Shown here: positions 16,203 to 23,785 of the stretch, in pieces | Numbering within the stretch: the first letter of the stretch is position 1 | How the letters are laid out: each line of letters begins with the position of its first letter | Origin: Pseudoflavonifractor sp. Marseille-P3106 | Lineage (GTDB): Bacteria > Bacillota > Clostridia > Oscillospirales > Oscillospiraceae | Length of the DNA: 64,000 nt | Direction: 5' to 3' | NCBI GenBank assembly: GCA_900169975.1 | Contig: LT827123.1 | Location: 124,001 to 188,000, forward strand | Translations under genes and position numbers: made by a program | Notes under the pieces: generated by a model | Database searches by the model: none | What the model was told of the DNA's origin: nothing | Seen by the model: the letters and a program-made list of their open reading frames with translations, nothing else

Positions 16203-16535
16203 ATGTTTCGTGAACTACTTTAGATTTTGCAGGATTTTGAGCGCCAGGATAGCGCAAACCGTCTTACCTGGATAGAGGCCGCACTTGCGGCGCAGAGCGG
16301 TCCCGCTCCAAGTGCTTATGAAAATTACAAGCGGGCAAAGGCGGAGTGGCAGGACGAACAGAGCCGCCGCCAGCGCTTCTATGATTTTCTCATGCAGCGG
16401 CGCGATCTGGTGGACGCTGTGGCAAAAAGCGTGATTGACAGCAGCACTAAGGAGATCACCGCCAAGGCCGAGCAGGAGCTTTCCCAGGCGTTCCATGAGA
16501 AGTTGGATAAGACGGTCAAGTATTATTTCAAATAA
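16203..16535 (+). CDS. Small coiled-coil-like protein with an in-frame TAG at codon 7
   Basis: 110 residues if TAG is decoded. ATG has AAGGAGG eight bases upstream, then M-F-R-E-L-L-TAG-I-L-Q-D-F-E-R-Q-D and an open frame to TAA. Helical, charged, with a YKRAKAEWQDEQSRRQRF stretch likely to form a coiled coil. Gln at the TAG would continue an amphipathic helix. Without readthrough only a TTG with no ribosome site could start the protein. Unknown family; probably co-transcribed with the upstream amber gene. Confidence 0.6.
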
Positions 16536-16540
16536 ATGAA

Positions 16541-16589
16541 AAAAGTCGGAGGAAGTTATTGAAACTTCTCTCCGACTTCTCCTTTTTGT
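16541..16589 (+). terminator. Terminator of the amber-gene pair
   Basis: AAGTCGGAG and GAAG pair with CTTC and CTCCGACTT around a short loop, followed by CTCCTTTTT. Confidence 0.8.
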
Positions 16590-16590
16590 A

Positions 16591-16722
16591 TCAAAACTTT
16601 TTGGGAGTTGTGTCTTTCTGCGGCTTTTCTCCCTCTTCTTCATCCTTTTGACCGGGCTTCTTCTCCCAGCCTAAAATCTCTTCCATGATAAGGGCAAGGG
16701 GCAGGTCTGTGTCTCCGAGCAT
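16591..16722 (-). CDS. Very small acidic/basic protein, 43 residues
   Basis: Starts MLGDTDLPLALIMEEILG and ends with a Lys/Glu-rich tail finishing PKKF. The ATG has a good GGGAGG seven bases upstream, and the frame is closed by TGA just beyond the terminator of the opposite strand. Too short to assign; a small regulator or accessory peptide is possible. Confidence 0.5.
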   Translation of the reverse strand: MLGDTDLPLALIMEEILGWEKKPGQKDEEEGEKPQKDTTPKKF

Positions 16723-16745
16723 GGTGTAACCTCCCTTAGAGCTGT

Positions 16746-16783
16746 CGCGTCGTGGCGAAGGTCACGACGCGCTTCCTGTTTTT
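16746..16783 (+). terminator. Second plus-strand hairpin with T-run
   Basis: CGCGTCGTG pairs with CACGACGCG across an eight-base loop; CTTCCTG and seven T follow. It lies in the promoter region of the small minus-strand gene and could stop readthrough from the amber-gene operon. Confidence 0.6.
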
Positions 16784-16848
16784 TTGCGCTGCGCTGGATT
16801 TTCGTACTACTGTAATCAACATCAGTAGTCTTTCGTAGCTCCTATAAA

Positions 16849-17070
16849 TTACCTATCCCCTGGGGTCTCCTTGACGTATTCCAGCAAATCACCGGGTTGA
16901 CACCCCAGAAGGTCGCAAATGGTTTCAAGCGTGGCCCACGACACCATTTGACCGCTGCGGATTTTTTGCAGCATGGCCTCCCCCATGATCTTATCTTTCC
17001 GAATCCTGGTAGTATTGTACCCTGCTTCTTTCAGGGCTGCAATTACATCGACTTTGTATCTGATCGGCAT
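16849..17070 (-). CDS. Small XRE/Cro-like regulator
   Basis: 73 residues: a single HTH of the Cro/HTH_26 type (VIAALKEAGYNTTRIRKDKIMGE ... WATLETICDLLGCQPGDLLEY). The ATG at 17070 has GGAGG six bases upstream; a longer version to 17118 lacks a ribosome site. Divergent from the 17281 gene, with three operator-like inverted repeats between, so it probably represses itself and the 17281 operon. Confidence 0.85.
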   Translation of the reverse strand: MPIRYKVDVIAALKEAGYNTTRIRKDKIMGEAMLQKIRSGQMVSWATLETICDLLGCQPGDLLEYVKETPGDR

Positions 17071-17138
17071 GTTTGGCCTCCATTCCGGGGCACGCCAAAA
17101 ATTGCGCGCCTCTTCCATTGTCCTTATTCTAACACGGA

Positions 17139-17230
17139 ATTACACTCTTTTCAAGTGTTAATATTACACATAAATTAAGTGTAATTTCTGGGTATTTTGC
17201 GAATTAAATTACACTTAAAAAAGGTGTAAT
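17139..17230. promoter_or_regulatory. Array of three operator-like inverted repeats
   Basis: Three copies of ATTACAC-N9-GTGTAAT: imperfect at 17139-17162, perfect at 17163-17185 and 17208-17230. They fill the gap between the divergent XRE gene and 17281, in the manner of a phage-like switch. The nearby XRE protein is the likely ligand. Confidence 0.7.
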
Positions 17231-17280
17231 ATGTAATCAGTTAAGGGGAACACCCCAATAAAAGAAAAGGAGAACTAAAC

Positions 17281-17559
17281 ATGAGTAAGAACGAATTAGT
17301 AGCCAAGATCGAGGCCCTGAACGAGTGGGAGGCCGTTATCGAAGAGGCCAAGGCGGAGGCCGAAGCCATCCGGGACAGTATCAAGGCCGAAATGATGGAG
17401 CGCGACACCGAAGAGCTGGCCGCTGGAAAGTACATCGTCCGCTGGACTTCCGTTCTCTCCAACCGCTTCGACACTACCGCTTTCAAAAAGGTGTACGGCG
17501 ACCTCTACAAAGCCTTCACCAAGCAGAGCCAGAGCCGCCGCTTTACTATCAGCGCATAA
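17281..17559 (+). CDS. Island/phage-type hypothetical protein
   Basis: 92 residues, the first half a charged helix rich in Glu/Ala/Lys (likely coiled coil), the second half including YIVRWTSVLSNRFDTTAFKK and ending QSRRFTISA. This kind of protein is common in Firmicute phages and ICEs (seen as YqaJ/recombination-adjacent or host-nuclease-inhibitor-like), but no function is assigned. AAGGAG lies upstream; expression is probably under the operator array. Confidence 0.7.
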   Translation: MSKNELVAKIEALNEWEAVIEEAKAEAEAIRDSIKAEMMERDTEELAAGKYIVRWTSVLSNRFDTTAFKKVYGDLYKAFTKQSQSRRFTISA

Positions 17560-17570
17560 AGAAAAGCCCC

Positions 17571-17661
17571 TTGCCTGACTGCCGACCAAAGCTTACAGGC
17601 AAAGGACTTCCACCCAAACCGAACCGGGGAGGGCAAGAACATTATAGCTTGCCCTCTCCCC
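17571..17661 (+). other. Two hairpins in the transcript between 17281 and 17689 genes
   Basis: TTGCCTG/CAGGCAA spans 17571-17602 and GGGGA-GGGCAAG with its partner spans 17626-17661. Neither has a T-run. They may tune expression of the downstream protease gene. Confidence 0.4.
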
Positions 17662-17688
17662 AAAATCAAGAACAGGAGAGATAAAGAC

Positions 17689-18336
17689 ATGAAGGAACTG
17701 ACAAGCTATAACCGCGTGGCCGGGTATCTCAACAAAGTGTTCGATCTGCTGAACACGGAATTCTTTGAAGGTGCACTTTCAAGGCCCACCATCACCATCC
17801 AGTCCACGCCCCGCGCCTACGGCCACTTCTCCCTGCGGGAAGATACCTGGGTTTCCAAGTTGGGCGGCACCCATGAAATCAATATCGGGGCCGGAACGCT
17901 GGCCCGCCCCATTGAGGAAGTGGCGGCGACCCTGCTTCACGAAATGGTTCACTACTACAACTTTGAGAACGGCGTGCAGGATTGCAGCCGGGGCAACACC
18001 TACCACAACCGGAAGTTCAAAGCGGCGGCGGAGGCCCACGGCCTGACCGTCACCCACAGCGATAAATACGGATGGTCACACACGGCTCCCGGCGAGGCGC
18101 TGCTTGACTTCGTATTGGAGAACGGCTTGACCGACATTCTCATAAACCGCAACGAGTTTGCCGGGTTCCAGGTCACCGGCACCGGGACGCACAGCGGCAC
18201 AGGAACCACCCCGCCGCCGCGCCCGTCCAGCACGAGAAAGTATATCTGCCCCTGCTGCGGGAATTCCGTTCGGGCCACCAAAGCGGTGAATATCGCTTGC
18301 CTGGACTGCAACGAGCGGATGGTGCTGGCCGGTTGA
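17689..18336 (+). CDS. SprT-like zinc metalloprotease-fold protein
   Basis: 215 residues. SprT-like domain at about 10-135 with HEMVH at 84-88 as the zinc-binding motif and a later TVTHSDKYGW; the C-terminus has a zinc ribbon (CPCCGNSV ... CLDCNERM). SprT/Spartan proteins act on DNA-protein crosslinks or in DNA processing; many mobile elements carry a copy. Residues 160-190 are a Gly/Thr/Pro linker. AGGAGAGAT precedes the start. Confidence 0.85.
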   Translation: MKELTSYNRVAGYLNKVFDLLNTEFFEGALSRPTITIQSTPRAYGHFSLREDTWVSKLGGTHEINIGAGTLARPIEEVAATLLHEMVHYYNFENGVQDCSRGNTYHNRKFKAAAEAHGLTVTHSDKYGWSHTAPGEALLDFVLENGLTDILINRNEFAGFQVTGTGTHSGTGTTPPPRPSSTRKYICPCCGNSVRATKAVNIACLDCNERMVLAG

Positions 18337-18375
18337 CAGGGAAGGGCGGGGAGAAATACCCGCCCACTTCCCGAA

Positions 18376-18401
18376 GTTCGTATAAGTCCAGAAATACGAA
18401 C
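18376..18401. repeat. 8-bp inverted repeat with 10-bp spacer before the second recombinase
   Basis: GTTCGTAT - 10 bases - ATACGAAC, perfect. It lies 96 bases before the recombinase gene, together with two copies of CGAACTTTT (about 18450 and 18472). It could be a recombinase core site or an operator. Confidence 0.4.
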
Positions 18402-18496
18402 ACCAAAACCCAGCAATCACGGGACTTTCCAGCCGCCGCCCCCAATACACGAACTTTTCCGCCGTTAAAAACGAACTTTTGACCATGGAGGCCACC

Positions 18497-19060
18497 ATGA
18501 ACAAGAAAACAAAGACGCTCACCACCGAGCAATACAAAGAGATCATACAGACAATGAAGGAGGGATTCAGCGGTTGCCGCCCCAATGAGCGGATCGCCAC
18601 CGCCCTGGTGCTGGAAGGGAATTTAGGCTTGCGGATCAGCGACATATTGAAGCTGCGGCCCCGCGACATTGTCCGGGATGGGGACAGATACCGCCTGGAA
18701 ATCACCGAGCAGAAAACCGGCAAGCGCCGGGTGTTCACCGTTCCGCTTGTTATTCAACAATACATAGAGAATTATTGCTTGCGGAACAGTATAGACAGAA
18801 ACGCCCTGATATTCCCCATCACTGAGAGGGCCATACAGAAGCAGCTCCATATCGTGTGCGATTACCTTGGCTTTGAGGGGATCAGCACTCACAGTTTCCG
18901 CAAGTGGTACGCCACGGAGATATACAAGGCAAACGGCTATGACATAGCGCTGGTACAGCGGCTATTACAGCATAGCTCCGCCGCCGTCACACAGCGGTAT
19001 ATCGGCATTGAGCCACAGCGGATAGAGGCCGCGATACAAAACCACGCACAGCTTATTTGA
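18497..19060 (+). CDS. Minimal tyrosine recombinase (catalytic domain only)
   Basis: 187 residues, half the length of a standard integrase. Catalytic residues are present: Arg in LGLRISDIL, HSFRKWY (His and Arg), LLQHSSAAVTQRY with the His and the Tyr nucleophile. The core-binding domain is missing, as in small Xer-like recombinases of mobile elements. GGAGG five bases before this ATG fixes the start over two upstream in-frame options. It may resolve or invert DNA within the island, while the 403-aa integrase does excision. Confidence 0.85.
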   Translation: MNKKTKTLTTEQYKEIIQTMKEGFSGCRPNERIATALVLEGNLGLRISDILKLRPRDIVRDGDRYRLEITEQKTGKRRVFTVPLVIQQYIENYCLRNSIDRNALIFPITERAIQKQLHIVCDYLGFEGISTHSFRKWYATEIYKANGYDIALVQRLLQHSSAAVTQRYIGIEPQRIEAAIQNHAQLI

Positions 19061-19166
19061 CAGCCTGGGGCCGCTCGACACGAGCGGCCCCATTGCTCTT
19101 TGCTGCTGCCTTTTTCCTGATTTTGTGATACACTGGATATAAGACCGGGAAAGCGAGGCAGCGCAA

Positions 19167-20107
19167 ATGGCAAAGTCAGAAAACCAAAAAGTGAAAACAC
19201 TCTATGTTGCTAAATACTTTTTGGAGAACTCCGACGAGAACCACCCCGTCACCGCCGGGGATGTGGTGGACTATCTGAAAGACGAGTGCGGGATTGAGGC
19301 GGAGCGCCGCGCCATCTACCGGGATATTGCCGCTCTGCGGGATGTATTCGGGATGGATATTGAGGGCGGACAGGGAGGAAAATACCGGTTGCTGTCCCGT
19401 CAATTTGAGTTCGACGATTTGCGGCTGCTGGCCGAGTGTGTCCATGCGGCAAAGTTTATATCCGCCCGACAAGCGAAAGATTTGGTGGACACGCTGGGCG
19501 AGTTTTGCAGCACCTATCAGGCGGAGCAGCTTCAACGGGAAGTGTTCCTGTGTGACCGGGTGAAAACAACTATTTGAAATATACACTTCAAGACGGAATA
19601 ACACAGGTGGAGCGTCGCAAAGGGGCCACTTATAAAGTCAGTCCCTACAAACTGTTGATAAACGATGGGAACTATTATCTGCTGGGTTATGGGCCTGCTG
19701 GCAATAGAAATGCACCCCAAATCGCTACCTATCGCATTGACCGTATGAAGGAAGTAAAACTTCTTAATGAACCGCGAGAGGGAGCAGAAGAGTTTGCAAA
19801 AATCGAAGTTGAAAGCTATACCCGCCGCGTGTTCTCCATGTTTGGCGGGGAGCAGAAGCGTGTCAGTATCCGCTTTCGTAACGACTTACTCGATACGGCT
19901 ATTGAGCGATTTGGAACAGGCAAAGATGTGTTTTATAGACCTGATGACAAAAAGAATTTTGTTGTAACCGCTGATGTGGAAATAAGCGATCAATTTTTTG
20001 CGTGGGTGTGTGGATTTGGAAATCGAGCTAAAATTCTTGCTACTACTGATGTGGTAAAAAGTATGGCTAAATTCCTTGACAATATTTGTAGTTTATATAA
20101 AGAGTAA
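19167..20107 (+). pseudogene. WYL-domain transcriptional regulator broken by internal deletion
   Basis: The first part (19167-19577) is a DeoR/HTH_11-like DNA-binding domain typical of YafY regulators, ending at DRVKTT before TGA. The second part (19574-20107) resumes in another frame at LKYTLQDGITQVERRKG and carries the WYL core and C-terminal extension (YLLGYGPAGN ... YRIDRMKEV). Compared with intact relatives, about 25 residues plus a frame change are missing at the joint. The halves may be expressed separately, but a decayed gene is likelier. It lies directly before the HEPN-like gene, a position where WYL repressors of defence genes are often found. Confidence 0.7.
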
Positions 20108-20137
20108 TCCGAATTACATACAAAGGAGGCCTGTAGT

Positions 20138-21904
20138 ATGATTAGGAACAAGGTGCCCTGTTTTGAGATTGACAAAAGTTTTAATGGTATTCGTTTTTTT
20201 GCAGAATCAGCTGAAGAATTGTTGTTCTACTTTAGTCATGACTCATTTAAGGTTCCAACACTAAATTTTCATTTCCTGTGCTTTGAGGCTCTGGATGTAA
20301 TACGTAAAATTGAATCAGTCCTACTCGATAAAGGAAATATTGTACCTATTTTACAAGAATTTTTATATTCATATAAAAATGATCCCATTGTTAGGTACTT
20401 TTACGGGGAAGATATTAATAACCTATTTGCAATAAAAGATGCAGAAGGAAAATACAAATTAGTCCTTAAAGAAATTATGCAAAATCCTACTAGTGACTCA
20501 TCAATTCAAAAATTCAAAAAGTGCATACTATTTTTGAAAGATGACTTAGGAAGAAAGTCACGTTATTACAATCATGGTGTATCACAAATTCGTGCTTTCA
20601 TCGGTAAAGAAAATTTAGATTTTTCAGAGTTGGATTTACTACAACAGTATACTAAGATCGTTCTGACTGAGTTAATTAATACTGGATATAGTCAGGAATA
20701 TATTTATACTTCGGTAAAAAATATCTTTTTCTCGGAGCAAACTCCGGTAAAAAATGCAGAGGAATCTTTTGACAAATTTATCTCGCTTTTCACGTTAAAT
20801 GAGAAAGAATATATTGTCTATTTACCTATGAAAAATTATAGAATCAAGGACGAACTGATACCATTTACGGGGTTAGATATTGCTGAAAACGTCTTTGAAA
20901 TGTTTGATAACACATGTTCCCATATTATAAAATTCAAAAGAGAGGCAATGGACCCAGAAGGCGCAAAGACTCAAGCAGTAGCACTGATAGATTTTTGCTT
21001 GTCGGTTACGCAGTATTGTCAACACAGTAAACGTGGCTATTCATTTAAAGAAGCTGAGGTTGTTGATTTAGAGTCTAAAACGGTATATAGCTTAAAAGCA
21101 TTGGCCTCACCAATTTCTAGGCAAAAGAGGACACCTACCGATGTTAAAAAAATAGTTCATGCTTGTTTTGAATTGGATTCTGGTATATTTAGTGCAATTG
21201 GATTACATGCATCGGCATTTGGAACTAAAGACTTGAAAAATCAACTGCTAAATTTATGGACTGCCATGGAAGTATTAATTCCTGTTGAACAGCATGGTAA
21301 CTTGAGTAAGATAAATCAAATATCAAATTCTGCTGCCACAATTCTTTGCTCTAACTATATAAATATGCTATTGGTACAATTAGATAAGCAAATTTCTAGT
21401 CGCATATTAGATACGTATGAACAGCTATTAAGAAAGATTGATGATACAACTCTTAATAGGACTGAAAAACTGCTGGCCATTTTAGTTTTATCTGAATATG
21501 ATGATATATTCTCTGAGCTTATGTCCGAACTTGAGTTTACTCCACTCCTTGTGTTTAGAATGCAGCAATACAAAAATGTTTTATCGATGGGAGCAAGTAT
21601 TAAGAACTTCTATGAACGTCATTCTAGGCGTTTGACGTGGCAAATTATGCGTATTTATAGAAATCGAAATATGATAGTGCACAATGGAAGAACTTTGCCT
21701 TTCCTAGAGGTAATATTGCAAAATCTTCATTTTTACATTGATACCATTGTTGACACATTTTGTACGTTAAATGATGAGGAATTTACTGATTCAAGTTCAA
21801 TAATTATGCATCTAATAAAGAATGAGCAATTATATCTATCAAAATTAAATGAAGTAACGACATTTTCTAAAGATAACTTTGTTTCCTGTATTTTAGGCAA
21901 GTAA
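20138..21904 (+). CDS. Large HEPN-like protein, candidate anti-phage RNase
   Basis: 588 residues, very AT-rich codons unlike the host. The C-terminal third contains a helical segment LLNLWTAMEVLIPV and then IYRNRNMIVHNG with Arg510-x4-His515, the R-x4-6-H signature of HEPN ribonucleases; this pairing resembles ApeA-like HEPN proteins. The N-terminal 350 residues have no recognised domain and could sense infection. No membrane segment. AAGGAGG lies upstream; the gene follows the broken WYL regulator by 30 bases. Function is inferred from motif and context only. Confidence 0.6.
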   Translation: MIRNKVPCFEIDKSFNGIRFFAESAEELLFYFSHDSFKVPTLNFHFLCFEALDVIRKIESVLLDKGNIVPILQEFLYSYKNDPIVRYFYGEDINNLFAIKDAEGKYKLVLKEIMQNPTSDSSIQKFKKCILFLKDDLGRKSRYYNHGVSQIRAFIGKENLDFSELDLLQQYTKIVLTELINTGYSQEYIYTSVKNIFFSEQTPVKNAEESFDKFISLFTLNEKEYIVYLPMKNYRIKDELIPFTGLDIAENVFEMFDNTCSHIIKFKREAMDPEGAKTQAVALIDFCLSVTQYCQHSKRGYSFKEAEVVDLESKTVYSLKALASPISRQKRTPTDVKKIVHACFELDSGIFSAIGLHASAFGTKDLKNQLLNLWTAMEVLIPVEQHGNLSKINQISNSAATILCSNYINMLLVQLDKQISSRILDTYEQLLRKIDDTTLNRTEKLLAILVLSEYDDIFSELMSELEFTPLLVFRMQQYKNVLSMGASIKNFYERHSRRLTWQIMRIYRNRNMIVHNGRTLPFLEVILQNLHFYIDTIVDTFCTLNDEEFTDSSSIIMHLIKNEQLYLSKLNEVTTFSKDNFVSCILGK

Positions 21905-21987
21905 ATATTTATACTAATATTTTAAATAGTTTATGATTGAGAACGATGACTCTTTGATTTTCTTTTATTCTTGTTAAAAGTTCTTGG

Positions 21988-23199
21988 CTATAACTGATTT
22001 AAATTGCTTTTTAAAATATCTATTCCTGTCCGGGACAACGCAATATAATATCGCTGTGTAACCTGGATGTTGCCATGCCCCATCTGATTGCAGAGAAGGT
22101 GGGTGGGGGTATTCATTTCCGCCATCATGGTTCCGTATGTATGCCGCAAGTAGTGGTATTTGAACATGATGTGATACTTACTTTTGAGTTCGCGCGAGTG
22201 GTATTTCATGGAGTTTACCGTCTGGATTTTTCCATCGGGCAGACAGTTCACAAGCTCCGTGGAAGGAATCTTCTTACCGCCTAAGTCCTCTATGATACGC
22301 TGGTTCTGTTCTCTCAGGGCGGCGTATTGGAGCATATCCTGTTCCCGCCGCGCCGCCAGCTCTTGAAAATACACTTTCAATTTGTCGCACATGTAAATGG
22401 TGCGTTTGGCGTTGCGGGTTTTCAGCGACACCAGCTTGATAAGGCCGTTCTGGTATTGCATTTGGCCGTCAATCAAAATGGTTCCGTTGACCACATCGAC
22501 ATTTGACCATTTGAGGCCGTAACACTCATTGATACGAAGGCCGCAATACCGTCCCAGCAAGTACGCCGTTTCCGCATTGGTTCCATAGAAGTAATCATCC
22601 AATACGGCAAGCTCTTCTTTGCTAAACGCCACAATATCCAGATCATCGTCCGTTTTCAGTTTTGGCATGTGAATTTTGGTGTCCTTGTTGATACAGAGCT
22701 TGTTGTAGGAATCCACATCCAGGTAGTTTCGGGAATACGCCTGTCCAAAGAGCAAGTAGAACTGTTTTAGAAAACTCTCCACATAGCGATAGGAGAGGCC
22801 ACGCCCACAATAAAGCTCCGTCAGATAGTCCACCACCTCCGCCGCGCTGACCTCATCCACGAAGCGGCCGCCGAACCGAGCGGAAAGGTGGTTCTTCCAC
22901 AAGCTGTCCTGCTTGCGGATGGTATTGTAGGCCCGGTCACTACGGCCCGTGGTACAGTATTCTTGATAGACCTCCTGAATGGTTTTCCGTACCGTGGGTT
23001 TGGGCTTGCGGGAGTTCTGGGCGTTGTCAATGGCAACTTGCCGCGCCCTGGTTGCCGCTCGCCGACTTTTGAATGGATTGCCGTTTTCGTCCTTACTGAC
23101 CTGTTTCGATACTCTCTTGCCGCTTTGCGTGTAGGTGTAGCGAAATGCCCACATGCCGCTTCCAAGCTGGAATACACTTGCGCTGTTTTCGGTTCCCAT
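21988..23199 (-). CDS. int: Tyrosine-type integrase of the island
   Basis: 403 residues. N-terminal arm-binding domain (GSGMWAFRYTYTQSGKRVSKQ), core-binding SAM-like domain at about 75-165, catalytic domain at 190-400 with Arg (GRYCGLRINE), HYLRHTYG and GHGNIQVTQRYY. It drives integration and excision at the rubrerythrin repeat. The start at 23199 is preferred over 23256 because GGGAGG lies eight bases upstream. It ends in TAG, read here as a true stop. It faces inward with its 5' end toward attR, the usual arrangement. Confidence 0.93.
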   Translation of the reverse strand: MGTENSASVFQLGSGMWAFRYTYTQSGKRVSKQVSKDENGNPFKSRRAATRARQVAIDNAQNSRKPKPTVRKTIQEVYQEYCTTGRSDRAYNTIRKQDSLWKNHLSARFGGRFVDEVSAAEVVDYLTELYCGRGLSYRYVESFLKQFYLLFGQAYSRNYLDVDSYNKLCINKDTKIHMPKLKTDDDLDIVAFSKEELAVLDDYFYGTNAETAYLLGRYCGLRINECYGLKWSNVDVVNGTILIDGQMQYQNGLIKLVSLKTRNAKRTIYMCDKLKVYFQELAARREQDMLQYAALREQNQRIIEDLGGKKIPSTELVNCLPDGKIQTVNSMKYHSRELKSKYHIMFKYHYLRHTYGTMMAEMNTPTHLLCNQMGHGNIQVTQRYYIALSRTGIDILKSNLNQL

Positions 23200-23218
23200 G
23201 TTTCTTGCCTCCCAAAGT

Positions 23219-23280
23219 GTGCAATTTGGGGTGCAATTTCTGATGTATTCCAGCATGTGAAAAGTTGCACATGTGCAACT
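23219..23280. promoter_or_regulatory. Integrase upstream region with repeats and an 18-bp palindrome
   Basis: Two direct TGCAATTT copies about 11 bases apart and AGTTGCACA-TGTGCAACT (23263-23280, perfect palindrome) lie between integrase and the attR-side repeat. They fit arm-type binding sites or an operator of the integrase gene. Confidence 0.45.
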
Positions 23281-23333
23281 GATTTTGTGTGATTGAAAGG
23301 GTTCCCGGCGCCGAACGGCGCAGCCGTTTGGCT

Positions 23334-23509
23334 ACCTGGAGCTGCGCGTCGATGCCGAGAACGGCGCCACCGCCGGCAAGTTTGACCTGGCCAAGAAGGC
23401 CAAGGAGCTGAACCTGGACGCCATCCACGACACCGTCCACGAGATGGCCCGCGACGAGGCCCGCCACGGCAAGGCTTTTGAGGGCCTGCTGAACCGCTAC
23501 TTCGGCTAA
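23334..23509 (+). pseudogene. Displaced 3' end of rubrerythrin (attR-side repeat)
   Basis: Encodes the last 58 residues of a reverse rubrerythrin ([14 protein letters not shown] ... LLNRYFG) with no start codon and an in-frame stop 40 bases upstream. It matches 10573-10748 with about ten substitutions and no gaps. It is probably the original chromosomal end of the gene, pushed away by the island; an older tandem paralogue truncated by insertion is possible. Confidence 0.8.
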
Positions 23510-23541
23510 GACGGCAAGGTCCAAAACGCAAGACTTTTCAA

Positions 23542-23571
23542 GAGGGAACCGGGAGACCGGTTCCCTCTTTT
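23542..23571 (+). terminator. Terminator after the rubrerythrin fragment
   Basis: GAGGGAACCGG, loop GAGA, CCGGTTCCCTC, then TTTT. Same hairpin as after the intact gene at 10789, so the repeat extends beyond the coding end. Confidence 0.85.
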
Positions 23572-23631
23572 GTTGTTTCTGCGGGTAAAACCTGTGTTCC
23601 TGTTTTGGTACGATGACTCCACGGGCGAAAG

Positions 23632-23669
23632 TGCCGGTGGGTCGTTTGGATTGCGCACCGGCATTTTTT
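23632..23669 (+). terminator. Terminator-like hairpin before the cysteine-rich gene
   Basis: TGCCGGTG pairs with CACCGGCA, then six T. It could end a leader RNA; no riboswitch class is recognised in the 60 bases before it. Confidence 0.65.
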
Positions 23670-23785
23670 GCTGTGGAAGGGGCTCCTCGGGGTATGCCGG
23701 CTGTCACCCCCGAAGCGGTTTGACTGTATACTGGAGTAGCCGCGTTGTACTGTCCGCGGGACAACGGGGCGTTAGGAGGCCTGCT

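Larger units (their letters stand above)
10749..23333. mobile_element. Integrated island of about 12.6 kb in the rubrerythrin gene
   Basis: Bounded by a 176-bp direct repeat of the rubrerythrin 3' end, with a tyrosine integrase reading inward at the right edge. Cargo is mosaic: medium-GC genes (11.2-12.4, 17.3-19.6 kb) and AT-rich genes (12.5-15.0, 20.1-22.0 kb) in a GC-rich host. No relaxase, conjugation or phage structural gene is visible, so it is either a non-conjugative integrative island or a decayed ICE or phage satellite. Exact ends inside the repeat cannot be fixed by eye. Confidence 0.75.
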
